Position numbers and translations under genes: made by a program | The notes under the pieces: generated by a model | Seen by the model: only the letters and a program-made list of their open reading frames with translations | What the model was told of the DNA's origin: nothing | The model's database searches: none | Part shown: positions 30,984 to 39,516 of the stretch, in pieces | How the letters are laid out: the number at the start of each line of letters is the position of its first letter | Position numbering within the stretch: position 1 is the stretch's first letter | Source: Bacteroidales bacterium | GTDB taxonomy: Bacteria > Bacteroidota > Bacteroidia > Bacteroidales > Tenuifilaceae | NCBI GenBank assembly: GCA_020636845.1 | Contig: JACJXD010000004.1 | Span: 186,001 to 250,000 of the forward strand | Direction: 5' to 3' | Length of the DNA stretch: 64,000 nucleotides

Positions 30984-32816
30984 TTATTCAACGGTAACAG
31001 ACTTTGCCAGATTTCTTGGTTGATCTACGTTGCATCCCCTTAAGAGGGCAATATGATAAGCCAACAATTGAAGGGGTATCACTGTAAGAAGCGCTCCGAC
31101 AGCTTCATTCGATTGAGGTACTTCAATTACATAATCAGCCATTCCCTTAATGGTAATATCGCCTTCCGTTACTATGGCAATAACAACGCCCTTCCTAGCT
31201 TTAACTTCCTGAATATTGCTTACAATCTTTTCGTAGGTATTATCATGTGGTGCAATAACGACCACCGGCATTGTGTCGTCAATAAGAGCAATAGGTCCAT
31301 GTTTCATTTCTGCAGCAGGATAACCCTCTGCATGAATGTATGATATTTCTTTTAACTTAAGCGCTCCCTCAAGCGCTACGGGAAAATAGAATCCTCTTCC
31401 TAGGTAAAGAAAATTTGTCGCGTCCTTAAATCTTTTTGCAATATTTTGAACAGTAGGATCATTTTCAAGAATCCTTTCAATCTTCTGAGGAACTCGATAA
31501 AGTTCTTCTATCAACTCTTTGTATTGGTCTTGAGTTAATGTTCCTCGTTTACGACCTAAAAGAAGCGCCATCATTACAAGTACCGTAACCTGGGCTGTAA
31601 ATGCTTTGGTTGAGGCCACTCCTATCTCCGGCCCAGCATGTGTATAAACTCCAGCATGCGTTTCGCGAGGAATGCTCGAACCAACAACATTGCAAATTCC
31701 TAAAACCATTGCTCCCGCTTCTTTTGCCATTCGAATAGCAGCTAAGGTATCAGCGGTTTCTCCACTTTGACTAATTGCTATTACAATATCGTCCGGATTA
31801 ATGATAGGATTTCTATACCTAAACTCCGAAGCATACTCAACCTCAACAGGAATTCTTGCGATCTCTTCTAATAAATACTCTCCAACCTGTGCAGCGTGCC
31901 ACGAAGTTCCACATCCAATAAGGATAATTCTTTTAGCATCTATAAGATTTGGAAGAACCTTATACAATCCTCCAAGATGAATTTCAGCCGGATCCAAAGC
32001 TATACGACCGCGAAAAGTATCGTGAATACTTCTAGGTTGCTCGTAAATTTCCTTCAGCATAAAATGCTCGAACCCACCCTTTTCAATAGCCTCAATATCT
32101 AAATCCAGTACCTGAACGTTTGGTTCCAGCGCTTCGTTATAAATGGTTTTTAAAACCATTTGATTCTTTTTAAGAATAGCCACATCGTTATCGTTTAAAA
32201 AAATAACGCTGTTGGTATATTCTACAATTGGAGTAGCATCCGAAGCAACAAAGTATTCGCCTTCGCCAACGCCAATTACAAGAGGGCTGCCTTTTCTTGC
32301 TGCAATTAAAGTGTCTGGCTCATCTCTGTTCACAACAACAATGCCATAAGCTCCTACAACTTTTGTCAAGGCTAATCTTACGGCTATTTCGGGAGTTACG
32401 TTTCCTTTTAAATAAATATACTCTATAAGATTAACCAAAACCTCTGTATCGGTCTCCGATTTAAACGTATATCCTCTTTTTTCGAGTTTACAACGTAAAT
32501 TACTGTAATTCTCTATTATCCCATTATGAATAAGAATAAATTTCCCATTCATAGATTCATGCGGATGTGCATTTACATCGTTAGGCTCTCCATGGGTTGC
32601 CCAACGGGTATGACCTATTCCGATTTGACCATTCAACTGTTTCCCTACAAGAGTTTCTAGATCAACAACCTTTCCTTTGCATTTATACGTTACAGGGTCC
32701 TTATCAATAACACATATCCCAGCAGAATCATACCCTCTGTATTCCAATCTTTTAAGACCGTTTATAACAACCGGATAAGCCTGCCTGAATCCTATATAAC
32801 CTACAATTCCACACAT
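30984..32816 (-). CDS. glmS: Glutamine--fructose-6-phosphate aminotransferase
   Basis: 610 residues, the standard length. The N-terminal glutaminase domain starts MCGIVGYIGF with the nucleophile Cys2, then RLEYRGYDSAGI, GHTRWATHG and the HNGIIENY loop. Two SIS domains follow (IILIGCGTSWHAAQVGEYLL, AISQSGETADTLAA; FLYLGRGFYFPVALEGALKL), and the C-terminus DQPRNLAKSVTVE closes the active site. It makes glucosamine-6-phosphate for peptidoglycan and lipopolysaccharide. Last gene of a three-gene minus-strand run, 2 bases after the DUF4270 gene. Confidence 0.98.
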   Translation of the reverse strand: MCGIVGYIGFRQAYPVVINGLKRLEYRGYDSAGICVIDKDPVTYKCKGKVVDLETLVGKQLNGQIGIGHTRWATHGEPNDVNAHPHESMNGKFILIHNGIIENYSNLRCKLEKRGYTFKSETDTEVLVNLIEYIYLKGNVTPEIAVRLALTKVVGAYGIVVVNRDEPDTLIAARKGSPLVIGVGEGEYFVASDATPIVEYTNSVIFLNDNDVAILKKNQMVLKTIYNEALEPNVQVLDLDIEAIEKGGFEHFMLKEIYEQPRSIHDTFRGRIALDPAEIHLGGLYKVLPNLIDAKRIILIGCGTSWHAAQVGEYLLEEIARIPVEVEYASEFRYRNPIINPDDIVIAISQSGETADTLAAIRMAKEAGAMVLGICNVVGSSIPRETHAGVYTHAGPEIGVASTKAFTAQVTVLVMMALLLGRKRGTLTQDQYKELIEELYRVPQKIERILENDPTVQNIAKRFKDATNFLYLGRGFYFPVALEGALKLKEISYIHAEGYPAAEMKHGPIALIDDTMPVVVIAPHDNTYEKIVSNIQEVKARKGVVIAIVTEGDITIKGMADYVIEVPQSNEAVGALLTVIPLQLLAYHIALLRGCNVDQPRNLAKSVTVE

Positions 32817-32818
32817 AA

Positions 32819-34162
32819 TTAATTTAACCTTGTGTAAGATATTTTAAGTTTAATTTTTCTACTACTTGCATTCGTTTTTAATACAGCATGTAAAAGACTT
32901 GTTCCTGTTGTTGGAGTAAGATATATACATCCATCTCCAATTTCTCCTTCAAGTGTCCTTTGCAAAAAAGAGGTTATTTCAATGCTATAAGATTGATCAT
33001 AAGTCCGGTATTCTCCATTGCTATTAAGTGAGTAACTTGTATATTGGTCAGGGATAATACCTGCCCAAGAGCCATCTGTGTCTTTATAATATAAAACTAA
33101 CTGATCGGTTAAACTATCAGATAGTGATATAGGAGAATTGTCTCTCCCAATAATAAGTTCTGCTCTATTAATTATTACTGGAAAACTATCCTTCCATATC
33201 TTTAAATCATTAAGTTTTATTTTTCCATAAACACTACCAAGGCTTTGCAAATAAATTACTGTATCTTGATTTATAGTATCGTTAATGCTTTTCATTGAAT
33301 ATTGAGGATCGCTTGTTGTATAATCATGTAAATATTGAAAATACTGATGAGTTGTACAAGTAAATGCTCTACTAACAGACACGGTATCTTCTACACCATC
33401 GGTTTCTTCCATATAATGATAATAAAGTACAAACGACATATTATAACAATATGTACTTGAAATTATTGTATAAGTTGATAAATCTACATTATAACCAATT
33501 TCAGAATATTCTCCAGCATTAGTAACAAGAGGCTCGCAAGTAAAATAAAATCCAGGAAATTTTTGGACAAAAACACTTGTGTCTGCTAACGAAATAGAAT
33601 CCATTAAACTTCTTGCAAAAAGCGTATCTAAATAAATCTTTTTCAACTGTGTCCCTGAATACTCTTCAGAAAACAAAGGGGTCATATTGTAATTTCCATC
33701 AATAGGATCAACAGCGTTGTGTTCCGAATCCAAGAAAGAAGTGTCCGTTAACTCATACAAATTCAACTTAACTGTAATAGTGGTGTCACCATAATAAGAA
33801 GTCGGAATAAAATAAAAAATTAAAGAATCCGGTTTTGCTGTTGAGCCACCCCAACCTTCAGATGATTCTATTGGCAAAAGTTTGGCTAAAAATGCACCCT
33901 TTGTTAAACCAAAAATACGACTATTAACATAACCCACAAATCCTGAAGTAGCCCCATAAGTATCTGTTGTATCATCCTTAACTGTATAAGCCGATACTTC
34001 AAATGTCGTATCTGTTTTAAGGGCAAGGATATCGTCATCTGGCGTTAAGTTGTTTCCTAAAAACTGTGGCTCGTTATAACATGAGGTTAAAAAAATTGAG
34101 GCAAAAATAATTGTAAAAGCATTGAATATCAATGGCAAGGCGTTAACTCTTCTTTTTCGCAT
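32819..34162 (-). CDS. DUF4270 family lipoprotein
   Basis: 447 residues with a lipoprotein signal (IFASIFLTSC, lipidated Cys near 28). The mature part starts NEPQFLGNNLTPDDD and continues KTDTTFEVSAYTVKDDTTDT, the recognisable opening of DUF4270 proteins, followed by a long beta-rich body (LIFYFIPTSYYGDTTITVKL) to the end. DUF4270 proteins are cell-surface or periplasmic lipoproteins of unknown function found in Bacteroidota. The gene overlaps the upstream glycogen-synthase-like gene by 20 bases and abuts glmS, so the three are co-transcribed. Confidence 0.88.
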   Translation of the reverse strand: MRKRRVNALPLIFNAFTIIFASIFLTSCYNEPQFLGNNLTPDDDILALKTDTTFEVSAYTVKDDTTDTYGATSGFVGYVNSRIFGLTKGAFLAKLLPIESSEGWGGSTAKPDSLIFYFIPTSYYGDTTITVKLNLYELTDTSFLDSEHNAVDPIDGNYNMTPLFSEEYSGTQLKKIYLDTLFARSLMDSISLADTSVFVQKFPGFYFTCEPLVTNAGEYSEIGYNVDLSTYTIISSTYCYNMSFVLYYHYMEETDGVEDTVSVSRAFTCTTHQYFQYLHDYTTSDPQYSMKSINDTINQDTVIYLQSLGSVYGKIKLNDLKIWKDSFPVIINRAELIIGRDNSPISLSDSLTDQLVLYYKDTDGSWAGIIPDQYTSYSLNSNGEYRTYDQSYSIEITSFLQRTLEGEIGDGCIYLTPTTGTSLLHAVLKTNASSRKIKLKISYTRLN

Positions 34163-34976
34163 TTGTTCTGCTATTTAGTATTGTTTCGTAAAAGTCGTTG
34201 TAAATATCTAAATAATTATCTCCACTTTGATATTCCAACGTAGGCTTTTTAACAGAATTTATGTATTCCAATATGTTGTGATTTACATCCTTACTCCCAA
34301 GAATAAATCCATCGGAAAAGTTTATTGCCAACTTAGACAAGTTTTCATACGTTGGTTCTTTTAAAATTTCAACATCCTTTTTAGAAATTCCATCAAATAA
34401 AACTTTTTTCCTTGTATTCACATTAAGTTCAGAACTAAAATCATCATTATAAATTGAATAAATTACTTTTGCCTTTGAAAATAATGGTTCGTCTGCATAA
34501 TTTTTTTTAACAAGCAACGGAACAAATGCTGTTAGCCAACCATGACAATGAATAATGTCGGGAGACCACCTTAACTTTTTTACTGTTTCTAATACTCCTT
34601 TACTGAAAAAGATTGCCCTTTCATCGTTATCGGAAAAATAATTGTCCTCGTCGTCGGTAAGAATGTTTTTACGTTGAAAATAATCCTCGTTGTCAATAAA
34701 ATAAACTTGCATTCTTGCGCTTTGGATTGATGCTACTTTAATAATTAACGGGTGATCGGTATCGTTAATTACCAAATTCATCCCCGAAAGTCTAATAACC
34801 TCATGAAGTTGATTCCTCCTTTCGTTTACAACACCATACCTAGGCATAAACGTTCTAATTTCCTTTCCCCTTTCCTGAATTCCCTGTGGTAAGTACCGTC
34901 CAATTTTTGACATTTCGCTTTCGGGAAGATAAGGAGTAATTTCCTGCGAAATAAACAAAACTTTTGTTGCTTTCAC
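34143..34976 (-). CDS. Glycogen/starch-synthase-like protein, N-terminal GT5 domain only
   Basis: 277 residues. It matches the first half of GT5 glycogen synthases: KVLFISQEITPYLPESEMSK (ADP-glucose-binding region; the usual K-x-GG-L-A-D loop is changed), RTFMPRYGVVNERRN, the catalytic-fold helix DIIHCHGWLTAFVPLL. The C-terminal GT-B domain is missing, and this is a full-length stop, not a break. In Bacteroidota this short protein is typically found beside panC (recollection). The substrate and even catalytic activity are uncertain. First gene of the transcript with DUF4270 and glmS; divergent from panC. Confidence 0.82.
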   Translation of the reverse strand: MKATKVLFISQEITPYLPESEMSKIGRYLPQGIQERGKEIRTFMPRYGVVNERRNQLHEVIRLSGMNLVINDTDHPLIIKVASIQSARMQVYFIDNEDYFQRKNILTDDEDNYFSDNDERAIFFSKGVLETVKKLRWSPDIIHCHGWLTAFVPLLVKKNYADEPLFSKAKVIYSIYNDDFSSELNVNTRKKVLFDGISKKDVEILKEPTYENLSKLAINFSDGFILGSKDVNHNILEYINSVKKPTLEYQSGDNYLDIYNDFYETILNSRTNAKKKS

Positions 34977-35031
34977 TTTGTATATTATTTTGTTCCTAAC
35001 TTAATTGCCATGTTTTTTCGCCATTAATTCT

Positions 35032-35039
35032 CAAAATTA
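35032..35039 (-). promoter_or_regulatory. -7 element for the GT5-like/DUF4270/glmS operon
   Basis: Minus-strand TAATTTTG, exact TAnnTTTG match, about 55 bases before the start codon at 34976. No clear -33 element. Confidence 0.4.
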
Positions 35040-35070
35040 GGCTAAAAACACCAATTTATTTGGCACAAAA

Positions 35071-35100
35071 CCCGGAATTCGGAACTTGTCCGCATCCGGG
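35071..35100. repeat. Nested inverted repeat (possible hairpin or operator)
   Basis: Outer arms CCCGG (35071-35075) and CCGGG (35096-35100) enclose inner arms CGGA (35080-35083) and TCCG (35089-35092) around a 5-base loop. This would form one stem with an internal bulge. The block is far more G+C-rich than the surrounding DNA. Confidence 0.5.
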
Positions 35101-35245
35101 CCGTCAATTGGCTAATTCTGATTACAAAAATATAAAAAATTTTTGACATTTTTTTTACTCTTTTTTGCTGATATTCAACTAGTACATTTTCATGCCTTTT
35201 ACAACATTCGTCTTTTTTAGCTGTTTTTATTTTATAAATTTTTCA

Positions 35246-35253
35246 CACCTTTG
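35246..35253 (+). promoter_or_regulatory. Possible -7 element for panC
   Basis: CACCTTTG, one mismatch to TAnnTTTG, 23 bases before the panC ATG. Confidence 0.35.
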
Positions 35254-35276
35254 CACCCATAATAATATTCACAGTA

Positions 35277-36122
35277 ATGATAAAGGTTTTGACAACTGTT
35301 AACGAAGTCAAAAACATCGTTAACAAATTAAAAAAAGAAGGAAAGCAAATAGGCTTTGTCCCAACTATGGGAGCATTACATCAAGGCCATATTTCTCTAG
35401 TTGAAAAAGCCGTTAAAGAAAACGATGTTGCAATTGTAAGCGTCTTTGTAAATCCTACGCAATTTAACGACAAAAACGATCTTAAAAATTATCCTCGCAC
35501 TCCGGAAAAAGATACAAATTTGTTAGACAACGCCGGTGTAAAGTTTGTCTTTATGCCTTCTGAAACAGAAATGTACCCTGAACCCGATACTCGGATTTTT
35601 GATTTTGGTATGCTCGATAAGGTAATGGAAGGAAAATTTCGCCCCGGCCATTTTAATGGAGTTGCTCAGGTTGTAAGTAAATTTTTTCAAATTGTACAAC
35701 CCGATAGGGCTTATTTTGGACAAAAAGATTTTCAGCAGTTAACCATTATCCGAAAAATGGTGAAGTTATTAAATCTTAATGTCGAAATAGTCGGTTGTCC
35801 AATAGTTCGAGGAACCGATGGGTTGGCGCTAAGCAGCAGAAACAAACTTCTTTCGGAGGCTCATCGTGAAGCAGCCCCATCTATCTATAAGACTCTCAGT
35901 GAGTCCCGTAACCTAACAGTTACTTTTAACGTAAAAGATTTAACAGATTGGGTTATAAGCACTATAAATAAAAATCCCTTGCTAAAAGTTGAATATTACG
36001 AAATAGTCAATGCCGAAACACTTGAACCTATCAACAATTGGAATGATGCAAAACATGTTGTAGGGTGTATAACTGTATGGGCCGGCAATGTTAGATTAAT
36101 CGATAACATTATTTATAAATAA
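35277..36122 (+). CDS. panC: Pantothenate synthetase
   Basis: 281 residues with all family signatures: FVPTMGALHQGHISLVEKA (the HxGH nucleotide motif), VSVFVNPTQFNDKNDL, RPGHFNGVAQVVSKFF, PDRAYFGQKDFQQL and GLALSSRNKLLSE. It condenses pantoate with beta-alanine using ATP in coenzyme A synthesis. It lies 12 bases before panD, which supplies the beta-alanine, so the two form a pathway operon. Confidence 0.98.
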   Translation: MIKVLTTVNEVKNIVNKLKKEGKQIGFVPTMGALHQGHISLVEKAVKENDVAIVSVFVNPTQFNDKNDLKNYPRTPEKDTNLLDNAGVKFVFMPSETEMYPEPDTRIFDFGMLDKVMEGKFRPGHFNGVAQVVSKFFQIVQPDRAYFGQKDFQQLTIIRKMVKLLNLNVEIVGCPIVRGTDGLALSSRNKLLSEAHREAAPSIYKTLSESRNLTVTFNVKDLTDWVISTINKNPLLKVEYYEIVNAETLEPINNWNDAKHVVGCITVWAGNVRLIDNIIYK

Positions 36123-36134
36123 ATTGGCAAGATA

Positions 36135-36485
36135 ATGTTTATTGAAGTTCTAAAATCGAAAATACACAGGGTAACCATTACCGAAGCAAACTTGAACTAC
36201 GTAGGTAGCATAACCATTGACGAAGATTTAATGGATGCTTCCAATATACTTGAAAATGAAAAGGTTCAAATTGTGAACATCAATAATGGCGAACGATTAG
36301 ATACTTACGTTATAAAGGGCGAAAGAGGTTCCGGACAAATCTGCTTAAACGGTCCGGCTGCACGGAAATGTGTTGTAGGCGATGTTGTAATAATTATTTC
36401 TTACGCAACTATCGATTTTGAAGAAGCCAAATCCTTTAAACCAACGGTAATATTTCCGGACACAGCGACTAATAAACTCGTATAA
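36135..36485 (+). CDS. panD: Aspartate 1-decarboxylase
   Basis: 116 residues. The pro-enzyme self-cleaves between Gly24 and Ser25 (LNYVGSITIDE), giving the pyruvoyl group at the new N-terminus of the large chain. The rest matches the family: RLDTYVIKGERGSGQICLNG, AARKCVVGDVVIIISYA. It makes beta-alanine from aspartate for panC just upstream. Confidence 0.98.
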   Translation: MFIEVLKSKIHRVTITEANLNYVGSITIDEDLMDASNILENEKVQIVNINNGERLDTYVIKGERGSGQICLNGPAARKCVVGDVVIIISYATIDFEEAKSFKPTVIFPDTATNKLV

Positions 36486-36506
36486 ATCCCTATCAATACG
36501 CTTGCA

Positions 36507-37541
36507 TTGAAAAAACTACTTTCAAACAAAATTGTAAATTTTTGCTTCTTTCTAGCGCTTTCAATACTCTTAATTTACTACGCTTTTCGTAGCGTTGACT
36601 TTAAGCATATTATTCAGGGATTTAAAAATGTAAACTACTTTTGGGTTGTTTTGTCCCTTGTGGCTGCACTTACTGCCCATATATTAAGGGCGTACAGGTG
36701 GGGTATCCTGATTGAACCTTTAGGCAAAAAGGTTCGTTTCGATAATCTTTTTAGCGCTGTAATGATTGGCTATTTCGCCAACATCGCATTTCCCCGACTT
36801 GGCGAAGTTGCCAAATGCGGTTCGGTAAGCAAAACCGACGGAATAAGAATAGAATCGTTACTGGGTACTGTTGTTGCTGAACGAGGAATGGACGTTGTTA
36901 TGCTAATTGTGTCCACAATCATCGTTTTTTTTATTAAAATTGAAGTTTTTGGAAACTTCATTCTTACCCATATACTAATTCCAATAAAGGAAAAAGCATT
37001 AAAGGTTCATCCCTATCAAATAATAATTCTACTTATAATAATTATTGCTTTTGTAGTCATAGTTCGAATAGTCTTAAAAAATAATCTTCTTGGAGAAAAA
37101 CTTAACGGAAAAATCCGCAAAACCTTAAAGGGCATTGCCGATGGATTAAAAGCCGTTTTTAAATCCAAAAAGAAAACCTCTTTTCTGATTTCATCCTTAG
37201 CCATTTGGCTATTTTACTGGATTATGACATGGCTACTACTAAAGTCTGTTCCTATTACCTCCAATTTAGATTTATTCGATGGCCTTTTTATTATGGTTAT
37301 TGGCTCGTTCGGCATGACCATTCCTGTACAAGGCGGATTTGGAGCATATCACATAATTACTTCGGTTGCTCTCGGAATATTTGGAATATCTTACGAAAAT
37401 GGATTAATTTTTGCCATTGTTTCGCACGAATCTCAAACCATTTTCCTCATTATCGCCGGAATACTAGCGCTACTTTACTTATACTTCAAAGAAAAACATC
37501 GCAAAAAAGTTACCGAACAAGTAGCAAACCATCCAGCGTAA
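36507..37541 (+). CDS. Lysylphosphatidylglycerol synthase TM-region family membrane protein
   Basis: 344 residues with about eight membrane helices. It begins at a TTG codon (KKLLSNKIVNFCFFLALSIL), the first in-frame start after panD stops 22 bases upstream. The family pattern shows as LRAYRWGILIEPLGKKVRFD, then MIGYFANIAFPRLGEVAKCG with the conserved Arg-Leu-Gly-Glu, and GGFGAYHIITSVAL near the end. This is the MprF-type flippase half without the synthase half (AglD/YbhN-like); it may move a lipid or lipid-linked sugar across the membrane. It lies downstream of panCD and probably in the same transcript. Confidence 0.85.
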   Translation: MKKLLSNKIVNFCFFLALSILLIYYAFRSVDFKHIIQGFKNVNYFWVVLSLVAALTAHILRAYRWGILIEPLGKKVRFDNLFSAVMIGYFANIAFPRLGEVAKCGSVSKTDGIRIESLLGTVVAERGMDVVMLIVSTIIVFFIKIEVFGNFILTHILIPIKEKALKVHPYQIIILLIIIIAFVVIVRIVLKNNLLGEKLNGKIRKTLKGIADGLKAVFKSKKKTSFLISSLAIWLFYWIMTWLLLKSVPITSNLDLFDGLFIMVIGSFGMTIPVQGGFGAYHIITSVALGIFGISYENGLIFAIVSHESQTIFLIIAGILALLYLYFKEKHRKKVTEQVANHPA

Positions 37542-37602
37542 ATTTATAGAGTTTAATAGGGGAATTATTCCCTTCTCTTCCCGCTCAAAATAAAAGTTTT
37601 TG

Positions 37603-37610
37603 TATATTTC
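37603..37610 (+). promoter_or_regulatory. Possible -7 element before the nucleotidyltransferase-like gene
   Basis: TATATTTC (one mismatch to TAnnTTTG), 26 bases before ATG 37637. A 13-base palindrome GGGAATTATTCCC lies just upstream at 37560-37572. Confidence 0.35.
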
Positions 37611-37636
37611 GCTTCATAAGCAAATACATCTGAAAT

Positions 37637-38122
37637 ATGGAAAAACAGGAAATTCTAAATAGAAAAATATTGTTAACAAGGGAAGAACTTAGCCGAAAGG
37701 TTGCATACTGGAATTTCAAAAATCGAGACATTGTTGCCTTGTATGGCAGTTTTGATGTTTTTCATCCCTCGGTTTTCAAACTCATTAACTATGCTGCCGA
37801 AAAAGGGAAAGAACTGGTTGTTGGCATAAAACCCGACGCGGAAATAAAAAACGAAAAAGGACCAAAATTCCCTGTGTATAATCAAGATATAAGAAGTAAA
37901 ATGGTTGCATCCCATCAATTCGTTTCCGCAGTGTACATTTGCAACGAAGGGCTAGACGACTTTTTACGTCTTGTAAAACCGACAGTTGCTTCTTGCTGCA
38001 AACATGCCTCGAAAAACGACCAAAAGGGTTTGGAAATAGTAAAGGAATGGAATGGAAAAGTAAGCATATTTACAGGTAGTGACACAAGCGTTGACGATAT
38101 AATTTCAAAATACAAGGAATAG
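37637..38122 (+). CDS. Cytidylyltransferase-fold protein with degenerate active site
   Basis: 161 residues. The Rossmann fold of RfaE-domain-II/TagD nucleotidyltransferases is clear: IVALYGSFDVFHPSVFKLIN (compare GCFDILHxGHxxLL), GKELVVGIKPDAEIKNEKGP, and a C-terminal SDTSVDDIISKYKE (compare STTDIISRI). The nucleotide-binding HxGH motif is changed to His43-Pro-Ser-Val46, so the second histidine and the glycine are lost. Activity as a normal cytidylyl/adenylyltransferase is therefore doubtful. It lies 5 bases before radA and is co-transcribed with it. Two adjacent cysteines near 120-121 are another feature. Confidence 0.82.
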   Translation: MEKQEILNRKILLTREELSRKVAYWNFKNRDIVALYGSFDVFHPSVFKLINYAAEKGKELVVGIKPDAEIKNEKGPKFPVYNQDIRSKMVASHQFVSAVYICNEGLDDFLRLVKPTVASCCKHASKNDQKGLEIVKEWNGKVSIFTGSDTSVDDIISKYKE

Positions 38123-38127
38123 GATAG

Positions 38128-39504
38128 ATGGCTAAAACTCGCAGCGTTTATGTTTGCCAAAATTGTGGCGCCGAATCGGTAAAATGGTTGGGAAAATGCC
38201 CTGTCTGTAACGAATGGAATACTTACGTTGAAGAACGAATTACCAAAGAAGTTTCCAGCCGACCCGGCTTAGTTAACGTTTCGCGTAACGCCATTCCCAA
38301 ACCATTAAAGGAAATCGAATCGAATTCCGAAAAACGAATAGACACCTGCATTGGAGAACTAAACCGAATTCTTGGCGGAGGCCTAGTTCCCGGTTCGGTT
38401 GTACTGCTCGGGGGGGAACCGGGAATCGGAAAATCGACATTGGCCCTACAACTGGCACTTGGACTTCATTCCCGAAAAGTTCTTTATATATCGGGAGAAG
38501 AAAGTGCAAAACAGGTTAAACTTCGCGCCGACAGGATAATGCCGGACAATCAGGATTGCCTTATTCTTAACGAAACCTTACTGGAAAACATCCTAACTCA
38601 AATAGATGCCGTTAAACCCGATTTGGCTATAATAGATTCCGTTCAAACGCTCTATTCCGACTCCATAGAATCTTCTCCCGGAAGCGTTTCACAGGTTAGG
38701 GAAACTGCCGCATCGTTACTTCGGTATGCAAAAACTACCGGAACTCCCGTAATAATTATCGGACACATTACCAAAGACGGAAGCATTGCAGGCCCGAAAG
38801 TGTTGGAACACATTGTAGATGTAGTTCTTCAATTCGAAGGCGATCAAAATTATTTATATCGAATTTTACGTTCATCCAAAAACCGCTTTGGATCAACGTC
38901 GGAAATAGGCATTTTCGAAATGCAAAACAGCGGATTAGCCGAGGTGCTAAATCCTTCGGAAATTTTGCTCTCTCATCACGATGAAATGCTAAGCGGAATT
39001 GCCATTGCTGCAACAATCGACGGAGCCCGCCCATTTCTTATCGAAACGCAAGCATTGGTAAGCAGCGCTGTATATGGGACACCTCAACGCTCCACCACCG
39101 GTTTCGACCAGCGCAGGCTTAACATGCTATTGGCCGTATTGGAACGCAGAGCCGGTTTCAGGTTGGCCAATAAAGATGTATTCCTTAATATTGCCGGAGG
39201 TATAAAGGTTAACGACCCTGCAATTGACTTGGCAGTTGTTGTTGCCGTTCTTTCTTCTACTTTTGACGCTCCCATTCCGGGAACAACCTGCTTTGCTGCG
39301 GAAGTTGGGCTATCTGGCGAAATAAGACCGGTTAGCCGCTTGGATCAACGAGTTTCGGAAGCTCGAAAATTAGGAATGAAAGAGATATACATTTCGAAGT
39401 ACGGCGTTAAAAATTTGGATAAGGGAGCAACCAAAATTAAAATTATTCCTGTCTCCAGAATTGAAGAACTGGTAAAACAGGTATTTGGAAAAGGCAATAA
39501 CTAA
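38128..39504 (+). CDS. radA: DNA repair protein RadA
   Basis: 458 residues. A zinc finger at the N-terminus (CQNCGAESVKWLGKCPVCNE, four Cys) is followed by a RecA-like ATPase with Walker A GGEPGIGKSTLALQLA, Walker B DLAIIDSVQTLYS and the RadA-specific KNRFG motif in SSKNRFGSTSEIGIFEM. A C-terminal Lon-protease-like domain has AGGIKVNDPAIDLAVVVAVL. It promotes branch migration during recombinational repair. Starts 5 bases after the upstream gene. Confidence 0.98.
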   Translation: MAKTRSVYVCQNCGAESVKWLGKCPVCNEWNTYVEERITKEVSSRPGLVNVSRNAIPKPLKEIESNSEKRIDTCIGELNRILGGGLVPGSVVLLGGEPGIGKSTLALQLALGLHSRKVLYISGEESAKQVKLRADRIMPDNQDCLILNETLLENILTQIDAVKPDLAIIDSVQTLYSDSIESSPGSVSQVRETAASLLRYAKTTGTPVIIIGHITKDGSIAGPKVLEHIVDVVLQFEGDQNYLYRILRSSKNRFGSTSEIGIFEMQNSGLAEVLNPSEILLSHHDEMLSGIAIAATIDGARPFLIETQALVSSAVYGTPQRSTTGFDQRRLNMLLAVLERRAGFRLANKDVFLNIAGGIKVNDPAIDLAVVVAVLSSTFDAPIPGTTCFAAEVGLSGEIRPVSRLDQRVSEARKLGMKEIYISKYGVKNLDKGATKIKIIPVSRIEELVKQVFGKGNN

Positions 39505-39516
39505 AATATATATAAG

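Larger units (their letters stand above)
34977..35276. other. Divergent intergenic region between the GT5-like gene and panC
   Basis: Three hundred bases without a gene. It carries a candidate -7 element on each strand (minus 35032-35039, plus 35246-35253) and an unusually G+C-rich nested inverted repeat at 35071-35100, which is listed separately. The remainder is AT-rich and shows nothing else recognisable. Confidence 0.6.

Noticed and set aside
37560..37572. Palindrome GGGAATTATTCCC after the flippase-like gene as a terminator
   Set aside because: Only six base pairs with no T run after it; not called as a terminator.
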